Source: G963665925 sp963665925 | GTDB taxonomy: Bacteria; Bacillota; Clostridia; Peptostreptococcales; Acidaminobacteraceae | Assembly: GCA_963665925.1 (NCBI GenBank) | Contig: OY762511.1 | Coordinates: 2,604,001 to 2,668,000 of the forward strand | Reading direction: 5' to 3' | Length of the DNA: 64,000 nt | In this document: positions 41,637-49,816 of the stretch, one piece after another | Numbering within the stretch: the stretch's first letter is position 1 | How the letters are laid out: each line of letters starts with the position of its first letter | Made by a program: the position numbers and the translations under genes | Notes under the pieces: model-generated | Seen by the model: the letters and a program-made list of their open reading frames with translations, nothing else | Databases searched by the model: none | Told to the model about the DNA's origin: nothing

Positions 41637-43103
41637 TCAGCTGTATGTTCCCTGGAACCAGACAGTCGTTCCATTGTGTTCCTTTGATTCAATCCCGTAT
41701 TCATACTGGTGCATAATGAGAATCTGTTTGATGATTGCCATGCCAATGCCGGATTGCGCACTGGAATCATTTTCATTGGAAGTTCTGGACTTATCGATTT
41801 TGTAGAATCTGTCCCAAACATATTTCAAGTCATTCTCACTGATGCCGCAGCCGTTGTCTGAAATTTCAAATCTGAAGCGGGAAGGCCCGTACTTGAGTTT
41901 TACATCAATTTTTGTCACACCTGAAGCGTGGGTGTTGATGTTGTCGACCAGGTTGTAGAGTACCCTTTGTATTTTTTGCTTGTCCAGAGTGACATCACGT
42001 GGTATGCCTTCTTCACTAATGCTTATTTCAATCTGAGAGGACTCAGACAAGGCGAAGAAGTTTTTGAAGATTTCCTGCGCAATATCCGTCAATGCATGGG
42101 GTTCCTTTTGGAGGCCTGCGCCCCTGGACTCGATTTTTGACAGGTAGAGCAGGTCGTCTACGATATTGCCAAGTCGCTGTGCTTCATCGTGAATGATCTG
42201 TATGGAAAACAGATCTTCCTCTGAAAGCGAGTCATTCTTGTCGATCAGGTATTCTGCATAGGTCTGAATGAGTGTGATGGGTGTTCTAAGGTCGTGGGAA
42301 GCGTTGGCGATAAAGTCCTTACGCTCCTGGTTGATTTCCTCAAGCCGGCTTGCCATGTCCATAATGTCTCGGGTCAGGTTGCCAACCTCATCTTTGGATT
42401 TGCTCGTAAGAGAAACGTCGAAGTTACCTGCAGCAATCTGATGGGTTGCCTCACGTATATTCAAAATCGGACGCGTGAACTCCCTGGATACCACGAATGC
42501 AAAAAGTGATCCCACAAGCAGGGAAAGCGCGGAGATGATAGAGAGCTGTTTCTGAAGAATTGTTGCCGACTCATCAATAGGCGCGAGGGGCATGAAAAGA
42601 ACGACCTTGCCCTTATAATTATTGCCAAGAATGATGGGGGCGGTTACAAGCATGGCACCGTTGGGTGGGAACTTGTCTTCAAGAACACTGTAAGTAACCG
42701 TTGTTCTTGATCGGCTTTTTGCCCGTTCATAAATATGAAGCAAATCGATATTCATGGGCTTTGCCATTTCCATAAATTCGCGCAGGTTTTCTCCGCGTAC
42801 CTGAGGCGGCGTCAATGCATCGCTGATGACGATCTGATCATCTGCACCCAGAATAACGACACGTGTGTCATAGAGTGTGAAGAGATTGCTTACAATGTGG
42901 TTGGCTTCTGAGGGCGCCTCGCTGGATTGATCCCACAATGTGAGTTCTTCTGCGAGTGTTGTGCCCATATCAAGAAGCGCTTCCTTGCGTTCGCTGATAT
43001 AGAAGTTTCTTAAAAGAACAACCTGAAAGATCCAAACCATAGCAATAATGAAGAGGATGAGCATGGTTATTCCAAACCAAAGTTTTGTTCCAATGCGTCT
43101 CAT
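41637..43103 (-). CDS. Membrane sensor histidine kinase
   Basis: A 488-residue kinase. Transmembrane helices are at ~9-31 and ~188-206, with a ~155-residue external sensor between. A HAMP domain (~208-260) leads to the phosphoacceptor His270 in IANASHDLRTPITL, then the ATPase motifs NLVDNINTHA (N box), SDNGCGIS (G1) and SGIGMAIIK (G2). Its partner is the response regulator encoded just upstream (2-base gap). The signal sensed is unknown; the external domain resembles common dCache/PAS-like sensors but is not named here. Confidence 0.92.
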   Translation of the reverse strand: MRRIGTKLWFGITMLILFIIAMVWIFQVVLLRNFYISERKEALLDMGTTLAEELTLWDQSSEAPSEANHIVSNLFTLYDTRVVILGADDQIVISDALTPPQVRGENLREFMEMAKPMNIDLLHIYERAKSRSRTTVTYSVLEDKFPPNGAMLVTAPIILGNNYKGKVVLFMPLAPIDESATILQKQLSIISALSLLVGSLFAFVVSREFTRPILNIREATHQIAAGNFDVSLTSKSKDEVGNLTRDIMDMASRLEEINQERKDFIANASHDLRTPITLIQTYAEYLIDKNDSLSEEDLFSIQIIHDEAQRLGNIVDDLLYLSKIESRGAGLQKEPHALTDIAQEIFKNFFALSESSQIEISISEEGIPRDVTLDKQKIQRVLYNLVDNINTHASGVTKIDVKLKYGPSRFRFEISDNGCGISENDLKYVWDRFYKIDKSRTSNENDSSAQSGIGMAIIKQILIMHQYEYGIESKEHNGTTVWFQGTYS

Positions 43104-43105
43104 TG

Positions 43106-43789
43106 TTAGTCTCCAACACAGAATTTATATCCTGTGCCCCATACGGTTTTCAGAAATTCCTTGTGTGTACCGAGTTTGTCGCGAAGCTGACGGATATGCG
43201 TATCGACTGTCCTGTAATCTCCGTTGAAGTCATAGCCCCATACACGTGAAAGAAGGGTGTCGCGTGTGAAGGCAATGTTTTGATTATTAATCATGAAAGC
43301 GAGCAGTTCGTACTCGCGTGGGGTGAGCTTGAGCTCGATATGGTCAACGAAAATTTGTCTCGACATTTCGTTGAGCCGAATGGGCCCGACTTGAAGCTCG
43401 GTGCTGGTGGATTCAAGTACGGTTCTTCCGCGACTGAGAACGGCTTTGACTCTTGCTGCGAGTAGTCTCAGACTAAAGGGCTTTGTGATGTAATCATCTG
43501 CGCCGAGCTCAAAGCCTAGAAGCTTGTCATATTCCTCACCACGCGCAGTGAGCATGATAACCCGTGTGTCTGTGGTGTTCCTGACTTCCTGGCAGACAGT
43601 CCATCCATCAATTTCAGGCATCATGACATCAAGTAGAATCAGATCGTATTTCTTGGATTGTACGAGCATCAGGGCATGTGCGCCGTCCTGGGCTTCATCT
43701 ACCCTATAGCCTTCGTGCTCAAGATATTTGGAAACGACCCGGCGAAGCTTTGATTCGTCATCGACTACCAAAATATTTGTATTTAACAT
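43106..43789 (-). CDS. OmpR/PhoB-type response regulator
   Basis: A 227-residue regulator. The receiver has Asp10-Asp11 and the phosphoacceptor Asp54 in LLDVMMPE, with Lys in ITKPFSL; the winged-helix domain (~130-225) ends in TVWGTGYKF. It is encoded immediately before its kinase (2-base gap). GGAGG precedes the ATG at 43789. Likely regulated targets are unknown; the divergent HD-GYP gene is a candidate. Confidence 0.93.
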   Translation of the reverse strand: MLNTNILVVDDESKLRRVVSKYLEHEGYRVDEAQDGAHALMLVQSKKYDLILLDVMMPEIDGWTVCQEVRNTTDTRVIMLTARGEEYDKLLGFELGADDYITKPFSLRLLAARVKAVLSRGRTVLESTSTELQVGPIRLNEMSRQIFVDHIELKLTPREYELLAFMINNQNIAFTRDTLLSRVWGYDFNGDYRTVDTHIRQLRDKLGTHKEFLKTVWGTGYKFCVGD

Positions 43790-43981
43790 AGTGGACCTCC
43801 ATTATAGCGATTCAATTGTTATAGTAACACACGTTCATTATAAATGAATTATGTCTGTGAAATTTTAATACTTGATTTATATTTCCATCATATTTCCATA
43901 ACATTTTCCACATTGGAACAGGATAACAATGTCATATTCTATTTTAATGTACAGATACGTGAAAAGTATGTGAAAGATGGA

Positions 43982-44010
43982 TTGACAAAAGAAGCAATGA
44001 GGTTCATACT
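43982..44010 (+). promoter_or_regulatory. Promoter of the HD-GYP gene
   Basis: TTGACA (43982-43987) and CATACT (44005-44010) are 17 bases apart. Its position lies downstream of earlier in-frame start codons, so the transcript begins at about 44017 and the gene must start later (ATG 44072). Confidence 0.65.
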
Positions 44011-44071
44011 ATATGAGAATGATTATCATTTGACAAAAGTCGTAGTTTTCGATTCGGAAATGGAGAAAGTA

Positions 44072-44728
44072 ATGAAAGATTGCAGCATGTGTAGTAATTG
44101 TCGAAGTGATTTTTATAATGATGTTATTCACTGCCTTGTGAATGCGCTGGACTACAGGGACCATTATACCAAGGGACATTCGGGGCGTGTCGGTGATATG
44201 GCACTGGAGCTTTCCAAGATGATGCGGTTGGATGATGAAACCAGGGAACTGATCCACATAGCCGGGCACTTGCACGATATTGGGAAAATTGGCATATCTG
44301 ACTACATTCTCCTCAAGGAAGGCGGTCTTACCAATGAAGAATGGGCTGTCATGAAGACACATCCAAGCATTGGATTTGAAATTGTACAGGACAGCAGTCT
44401 CATTGAGGTTGGACAGGTGATTTTACAGCATCACGAACGCTGGGACGGATGTGGATATCCCTATGGGCTCAAAGGAGCAGAAATACATATTGCAGCAAGA
44501 ATAATAGCCCTGTGTGATACGATAGATGCTATGTCTTCCAACAGGCCCTATAGAAAATGCTTCGGATGGGATGAGGTGCGCCGGGAGGTAAAAGCCTGTA
44601 TGGGCTCGCAATTTGACCCTCAGCTCATGAAGTATGTGGACAGGCTCATTGCCGTATGGAGGCAGTTTGAAGAAAATGGTGAACCGACCAAGGAACACGT
44701 TAGACCGAGGACGCAGGAAGCCATATAA
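44072..44728 (+). CDS. HD-GYP domain phosphodiesterase, likely c-di-GMP-degrading
   Basis: A 218-residue protein. After a short N-terminus with a Cys-x2-Cys-x2-Cys cluster (CSMCSNC, residues 4-10) comes an HD-GYP domain: GHLHDIGKIGI (HD), HHERWDGCGYPYG (GYP variant) and RIIALCDTIDAM. HD-GYP proteins hydrolyse cyclic di-GMP. The start is chosen at ATG 44072 because a promoter sits at 43982-44010 and GGAG (44062-44065) gives proper spacing; longer readings would begin upstream of that promoter. It is divergent from the two-component pair. The Cys cluster could bind iron or zinc, an inference. Confidence 0.8.
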   Translation: MKDCSMCSNCRSDFYNDVIHCLVNALDYRDHYTKGHSGRVGDMALELSKMMRLDDETRELIHIAGHLHDIGKIGISDYILLKEGGLTNEEWAVMKTHPSIGFEIVQDSSLIEVGQVILQHHERWDGCGYPYGLKGAEIHIAARIIALCDTIDAMSSNRPYRKCFGWDEVRREVKACMGSQFDPQLMKYVDRLIAVWRQFEENGEPTKEHVRPRTQEAI

Positions 44729-44752
44729 GCTTGAGTCACATAAATATTTATA

Positions 44753-44781
44753 TGTCATATGACACACAACTCGAGTATAAT
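44753..44781 (+). promoter_or_regulatory. Promoter with perfect palindrome before the 174-residue protein gene
   Basis: TGTCATATGACA (44753-44764) is a perfect 12-base palindrome placed where the -35 box would lie, 11 bases before TATAAT (44776-44781). A repressor or activator site is likely. Confidence 0.5.
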
Positions 44782-44829
44782 AATAAGCGTGAACTGTATT
44801 GTGTGAACGATTATGTAAGGAGTGTTATT

Positions 44830-45354
44830 ATGACAAGAATCAATGTGAAGCTGGATGTCATCGAAGCAATGCTGTATTTTTGGAAGGCAACCAATGAGAA
44901 GGAAAAGGTTGGCGAAGCCTATATGGCGGACATTACCTCTTATGAAGCAATGAAGCCGCTATATAAGGAAAGCTTTGATCCCGATGCAGCCAGAAAGGTG
45001 CTCAGTGCGATTTCAAATCGAGAAATGCTGAATACCCCATGTAAGATTTCACGGAAGTTCTGGAACAACAATATGTGGATGATGGAAGACCTCGAGTATA
45101 CAGACATGATGGTGGCACCGCTTAAGAAACTGAACCTGGATGCACTTGCGCAGGAACTGAGCGAAGCGGGTGCGCCGGAATCCATCGAAGTCCACTTTGT
45201 ACCAGGACATCATGACGTGTATTATCTGGAGGGCAACAAGGTCATTATCAACTTTTTCAGAGTCAAGCCTGACCTGATGGATGAATCGATTGTAACAATC
45301 GAAGACCAGCCGCTGTATGACTTTGTAGCTGAGAAAATAAAAGAGCTTCTGTAA
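44830..45354 (+). CDS. Conserved hypothetical protein
   Basis: A 174-residue soluble protein I cannot assign with confidence. It starts MTRINVKLDVIEAMLYFWKATNEKEKVGE and has a helical N-terminal half and a mixed C-terminal half with VHFVPGHHDVYYLEGNKVIINFFRVKP. It recalls a conserved hypothetical family known from clostridia and spirochaetes (TDE2712-like), but this is from memory. AAGGAG precedes the ATG 44830. It has its own promoter and terminator, so it is monocistronic; the palindrome at its promoter implies dedicated regulation. Confidence 0.65.
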   Translation: MTRINVKLDVIEAMLYFWKATNEKEKVGEAYMADITSYEAMKPLYKESFDPDAARKVLSAISNREMLNTPCKISRKFWNNNMWMMEDLEYTDMMVAPLKKLNLDALAQELSEAGAPESIEVHFVPGHHDVYYLEGNKVIINFFRVKPDLMDESIVTIEDQPLYDFVAEKIKELL

Positions 45355-45382
45355 AACGTATTGAAGAAAAACGAGTAAGCAA

Positions 45383-45425
45383 AAAAACGGCTAGCCGACA
45401 TGATGTCGACGAGGCCGTTTTAATT
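45383..45425. terminator. Bidirectional terminator
   Basis: AAAACGGC (near 45385-45392) pairs with GCCGTTTT (45414-45421), and the inner CGACA/TGTCG stem extends it; T-rich on both sides. It separates the conserved hypothetical gene and the convergent exporter genes. Confidence 0.82.
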
Positions 45426-45471
45426 TGCAGAAAACCAGAAACCCAAGACCCATAGAAGTCCTAAAGGGCTT

Positions 45472-45906
45472 TTATTGTCTGTTTATCATGCCGCGCTTGA
45501 TCATACGTCCAATGGATGTTGTCGAAATGACTGCGCAGGCGATTGCTATGGCAACCAGAACGGTTTCAAGGCCTGACTGTATCGCCGCATCGTAGTTGTT
45601 TTCAACCGATTGAAGCATGGCGTAGTAAAGACCATAGCCTGGAACGAGGGGGATGATGCCCGGAACCACGAAAACCGTACCCGGTTCCTTGCAAACACGC
45701 GCAAAGATTTCGCCGACAATGCCAACCGCAAAAGCACCGGCAAATGCTGCGAATACAATAGATGCGAGCAGGGTCTGCGCGTTGATGTAGACAACCCATC
45801 CAATGGCGCCTACAATACCGGACTGTACGATGTTCTTTTTTGGAATGTTGAAAATTACAGCAAATCCCACTGTACATATGAATGCGTATAGAGCTGCTTG
45901 AAGCAT
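45472..45906 (-). CDS. Threonine/serine exporter, small subunit (YjjB/DUF3815-like)
   Basis: A 144-residue membrane protein of four helices, the ThrE C-terminal half as a separate protein. The VFVVPGIIPLVPGYGLYYAML stretch is the conserved core of DUF3815. It overlaps the stop of the larger partner gene by one base, so both are made together. Such pairs export threonine, serine or (in enterobacteria) succinate; the substrate here is unknown. Confidence 0.88.
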   Translation of the reverse strand: MLQAALYAFICTVGFAVIFNIPKKNIVQSGIVGAIGWVVYINAQTLLASIVFAAFAGAFAVGIVGEIFARVCKEPGTVFVVPGIIPLVPGYGLYYAMLQSVENNYDAAIQSGLETVLVAIAIACAVISTTSIGRMIKRGMINRQ

Positions 45907-46697
45907 TACAATACACCTCCTGTAAGAATCAGACTGGCCTGAAGTACGGCTGCCACACCCAGTGCGATTGCGAGTGCCACGCCAAAAGCTTCAGAAAGCT
46001 TGGATACACCGGAAACAAAGTCGCCGGAGATGGTGTCTCGAAGCGCGTTCGTTATGGCAACGCCAGGGACCAGCGGCATTAAAGCGCCGATGACAATGAC
46101 ATCTACATTCACCGGGTGTCCGAGGCTCACTGCAATCGAAGTCAGAAGCATTGCTGCCAAAGTGTTGACGATGCCGCCGCCAAGATTTTTAAGAAAGAAG
46201 GCCCGTGTTCTTTTGGAAATGGTATTGACAGTGAAGACAACCATAAAGCCTACCATAAAGGACAAGACACCTTCCAGGGTATTTCCACCATAAATCAAGG
46301 TAAAGAAACCGCTGGCCAGACCACCGGCTGCATGCTGGAGCAGCTGCGGATAATGTGGTGCTTTGCGTATGGTCTCAAGGTGCGCCATTGCAGATTCTAC
46401 GGGAATGTTTCCAGCTACGAAATCACGGGAAAACTCATTGACCATGGAAATGATATGCAGGTCGATGATGTTGGCCTTCATTTTTCTAACATATGAGAAA
46501 TCCTGTCCATCGTAATGATAAGACATGAATATTCCTGTAGGAATTGTGAAATTGTGTACGTCGTCCAGCCCTCTTGATCTGCAGATATGTTCAATGGTTT
46601 CTTCAACGCGATACGTTTCAGCACCATTTTCAAGCATAATCTGACCGGCGTAGAGGGCAATGTCGAGAATGTCTCGAACTTCTTGTTTGCTTAGCAT
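45906..46697 (-). CDS. Threonine/serine exporter, large subunit (YjjP/DUF1212-like)
   Basis: A 263-residue protein of the ThrE N-terminal family. A soluble N-terminal region (~1-115; LYAGQIMLENGAETYRVEETI) is followed by about five transmembrane helices with LGGGIVNTLAAMLLTSIAV and ALMPLVPGVAITNALRD. AGGAGG precedes the ATG at 46697. It forms a split exporter with the small subunit encoded directly after it. The operon is divergent from the GGDEF-EAL gene. Confidence 0.9.
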   Translation of the reverse strand: MLSKQEVRDILDIALYAGQIMLENGAETYRVEETIEHICRSRGLDDVHNFTIPTGIFMSYHYDGQDFSYVRKMKANIIDLHIISMVNEFSRDFVAGNIPVESAMAHLETIRKAPHYPQLLQHAAGGLASGFFTLIYGGNTLEGVLSFMVGFMVVFTVNTISKRTRAFFLKNLGGGIVNTLAAMLLTSIAVSLGHPVNVDVIVIGALMPLVPGVAITNALRDTISGDFVSGVSKLSEAFGVALAIALGVAAVLQASLILTGGVL

Positions 46698-46875
46698 GAT
46701 AACCTCCTAAAAGCATGAGGGAAAATATAGTGATATCTTACCCAAACCAGTGCATTTCAGTCTAGCACAAGTTGAAATTATTGTGAACAGAAAATATCTT
46801 GTATAAGGTTAAAACTTAATTAATATTTAGAAATAATTAACATATATTCTGGGGATGTCATGAATATGAGGGTAG

Positions 46876-46892
46876 ATAGTTACAATAACTAT
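46876..46892 (+). promoter_or_regulatory. Inverted repeat upstream of the GGDEF-EAL gene
   Basis: ATAGTTA-CAA-TAACTAT is a perfect 7-base inverted repeat ~45 bases before the start codon. It may be an operator; the rest of the 238-base intergenic stretch is A/T-rich with no other recognised element. Confidence 0.4.
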
Positions 46893-46935
46893 TATTGGCT
46901 AAGATTGAAGGCGCATTTTCTGAGGAGGTGGCTCG

Positions 46936-49773
46936 GTGTCCAGTACAGAAAGCTTACAAGACGCTTTATATGACCCGAGATTGGAAATTATTAATAATAT
47001 TGGGGATCCTGTAATCGTTTTTGATGAGGATATTATTGTTTTTGCCAACGCAGAAGCTGTCAATCTATTTGGTTTTCTAGACGCTTTGGAAATGGTTGAC
47101 TTGAAGCTGAGCGCTATTACTTCGAAGTATGAGAAGAAAAAGGAATATGCCTTTTCGAGACAGACAGACTTTCTCCATCCGACAATTGACTCCGAGTGTC
47201 AGCGCTTCAGGTGGATTCACATGAAGAAAAATGGGGAGCATTTCTATTCGGAAGTTATCAGTGTTAAGTTGCCTGAAAAGCTCAGACAACTTTGGCCCGA
47301 CGCGCAGTGTGTCATCATATCTGATTTGAGTTCATGGAACCATTTGCGTTCCAGGGCTGAAATGAGCTTTGTTCCAACGAGAAACCTCATTAACAATATT
47401 GATGAGGCCATTCTGATTATCGATCCTGATACGGGACATATTTTAGAATGCAACTCCAATGCCGCAGAATTTTACGGATACTCCGTAAACGCGCTGCGTA
47501 GCATGAATATTGGGGATATCAACACATTGCCTCCAGAACATATCAAGGAGGAAATGACCAAGGCCAAGGAGGAAAAGAGAGGACACTTCAGATTCAAGCA
47601 TAGGATGGCTTCGGGAGAAGTGCTCGACGTCAAGGTTCTCAGCGGCCCAGTTCACTACAGGGACAAGGTGGCGCTCTATTCCATCGTTGCACCAACACTC
47701 AACGCCTTAAAACCGGCTACTGTGGTTGAACGCAGTGTTCTGCCAGCTACAGAGCAGAACATCTTTGAAACGCTTTTCCATGCCCTTCAGCTTCCTGCGG
47801 TCATTTTCAACCCAGACATGCGCATCAGGGCGGTCAACACGGCATTTCTTAAAGAGTTTGAGTATGGCATTCAAGAGGTCATGAACCGCCACGTCACACC
47901 ACTGATTTGTCCGTGGGAGTATATTGAAGAAGCGGAGTTTTTTCATGGTCTTGTTCTAAAGGGCAACAATATCTTCGAGGAGATTTTCAGAAAGTCAAAA
48001 TCGGGCAGGGTGAAAAGCTACCGGGTCAACGCATTTCCGCTCATGTACAAGGGCGGGGTGTCCGCAGTTGTATCCGTATATATGGACATGGACGCTGAGA
48101 AACGTGCCTTTACCAAGCTCGACCTCATCAACAAGATTTTTGAAAGCATAGATGAAGGCATGTTGATTACCAATCAGGAAGGTCAGATTATTTGGGTGAA
48201 CCATGCCTTTCAGAATATTACAGGCTTTAAGTTTTCAGACGCCATTGGCAAGAAGCCGTCAATCATGAAGTCAGAACGCCATGATGAGATGTTCTATAAG
48301 ACCATGTGGCATAAGCTCAAGACTCAGGGCTACTGGGAAGGTGAGATCATAAACAGGCGCAGAACTGGTGAGTATTACCAGGAGTGGCTGACGATTGTTG
48401 CGGTGAAGGATAAAAAGGACAGGGTCACAAACTACGTAGGCGTGATGAACGACATTACCAAGTACAAGGCGCAGGAGGAAAAGATCCGCCATTTGGCAAA
48501 AACCGATGTTCTGACTGGGCTTATGAACCGTGTGACTTTTATTGAGAAAGCGACCCGTGAACTTGAGCAGACGGCGGAAGATATGAAGCATGCCTTGTTT
48601 TTCATTGACCTGGACGGATTTAAGAAAATAAATGACACCTATGGCCACGACCAAGGTGACAAGCTGCTTAAAATCATATCCTACAGACTGGAATCCACAA
48701 TCAAGTCCAAGGATTTTGTGGCCCGTCTGGGGGGCGATGAGTTCATTGTGATGGTAAAAGATATTGAATCTGATCTTGTCTCTGACATCGCGAGTCGAAT
48801 TCTCGATGTGGCAGGGCGGACCATTGATATTGAAGGGCATACAATCAGTATGGATGCCAGCATAGGCATTGCCATCTTTCCGGATGATGCCAGTACCTTG
48901 AAGGAGCTGATGAAGAGTGCCGACATTGCGCTCTATCATGCTAAGGAGAGTACTGGAAGCAGCTTCTCCTATTATTCAAGGGAAATCGAGAAACGTTTCA
49001 AGCACGCCAATCAGCTTGAAACGTGCCTTAAGGAAGCGCTTAAAAAGGAAGAGTTCTCAGTATATTATCAGGGAATCAAGGCGAATAACGCCAAGGGGTT
49101 TGCCTGTGCAGAAGCCCTTATACGCTGGGACAATGAGACCCTTGGAAATGTATCTCCAAGCATTTTTATTCCAATGGCTGAAAAGACAGGTATCATGACC
49201 CAGCTCGGCATGTGGGTGATTGAACGTGTGTTCAAGGACATCAGGACCTGGGATCTTGACAAGCACCTGCAGGACGGGGTTGCAGTCAATATTTCCGTCA
49301 GTCAGCTTGAAGATGAGAACTTTGCAAGGAAGGTGAAGTACCTGCTTGAAAGATATGAGATTCCGCCTGAAAAGATCGAGTTTGAGATTACAGAGAGCAT
49401 TTATATACGGAATTTCGCCCAGGCCGTAGGTGTGCTGGACGAGCTCAGAGAGCTGGGAATCAGTTTGACCATGGATGATTTTGGGACCGGCTATTCCTCG
49501 CTTTCCATGATCCACAAGCTCAAGCTCAGCAAGATAAAGATTGACAGGTCGTTCATAAAGGATTTACCTGACCATGACAAGTCTATTGAACTGACCAATT
49601 CGATTATCAACCTTGCTAAAAACCTCAATTTCAAAGTGGTTGCGGAAGGCGTCGAGAACAAGCGGCAGGTCGATTTCCTGTGGGAAAGAGACTGTGATTA
49701 TATACAGGGATTCTATTTTTCAAAGCCGAACAGTCCGGATAATTTCTTTTCCCTAATCAGCGAAGAAGTCTGA
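46936..49773 (+). CDS. PAS/GGDEF/EAL cyclic di-GMP turnover protein
   Basis: A 945-residue cytoplasmic protein with about four PAS-type sensor domains (residues ~15-105, 145-255, 275-390 and 400-515), a GGDEF domain with an intact GGDEF motif (599-603) and an EAL domain with E726-A-L728, EITES, DDFGTGYSSL and KIDRSFIKDL. Both catalytic signatures look complete, so it could make and degrade c-di-GMP, with one activity dominant. No transmembrane segment is evident. The GTG at 46936 follows GAGGAGG. It probably links an internal signal to motility, near the flagellar genes. Confidence 0.93.
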   Translation: MSSTESLQDALYDPRLEIINNIGDPVIVFDEDIIVFANAEAVNLFGFLDALEMVDLKLSAITSKYEKKKEYAFSRQTDFLHPTIDSECQRFRWIHMKKNGEHFYSEVISVKLPEKLRQLWPDAQCVIISDLSSWNHLRSRAEMSFVPTRNLINNIDEAILIIDPDTGHILECNSNAAEFYGYSVNALRSMNIGDINTLPPEHIKEEMTKAKEEKRGHFRFKHRMASGEVLDVKVLSGPVHYRDKVALYSIVAPTLNALKPATVVERSVLPATEQNIFETLFHALQLPAVIFNPDMRIRAVNTAFLKEFEYGIQEVMNRHVTPLICPWEYIEEAEFFHGLVLKGNNIFEEIFRKSKSGRVKSYRVNAFPLMYKGGVSAVVSVYMDMDAEKRAFTKLDLINKIFESIDEGMLITNQEGQIIWVNHAFQNITGFKFSDAIGKKPSIMKSERHDEMFYKTMWHKLKTQGYWEGEIINRRRTGEYYQEWLTIVAVKDKKDRVTNYVGVMNDITKYKAQEEKIRHLAKTDVLTGLMNRVTFIEKATRELEQTAEDMKHALFFIDLDGFKKINDTYGHDQGDKLLKIISYRLESTIKSKDFVARLGGDEFIVMVKDIESDLVSDIASRILDVAGRTIDIEGHTISMDASIGIAIFPDDASTLKELMKSADIALYHAKESTGSSFSYYSREIEKRFKHANQLETCLKEALKKEEFSVYYQGIKANNAKGFACAEALIRWDNETLGNVSPSIFIPMAEKTGIMTQLGMWVIERVFKDIRTWDLDKHLQDGVAVNISVSQLEDENFARKVKYLLERYEIPPEKIEFEITESIYIRNFAQAVGVLDELRELGISLTMDDFGTGYSSLSMIHKLKLSKIKIDRSFIKDLPDHDKSIELTNSIINLAKNLNFKVVAEGVENKRQVDFLWERDCDYIQGFYFSKPNSPDNFFSLISEEV

Positions 49774-49779
49774 TATAAT
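49771..49779 (+). promoter_or_regulatory. Extended -10 promoter of the pyrophosphatase gene
   Basis: TGATATAAT is an extended -10 element that overlaps the stop codon of the GGDEF-EAL gene, so the pyrophosphatase gene has its own promoter. Confidence 0.65.
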
Positions 49780-49816
49780 GAAGTTCAGAATTACAAGGGA
49801 GATTGAAGGAGTTAGA

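Noticed and set aside
43844..44071. A longer start for the HD-GYP protein
   Set aside because: The region contains a TTGACA-N17-CATACT promoter; the extra residues show no domain, and ATG 44072 has a good ribosome site.
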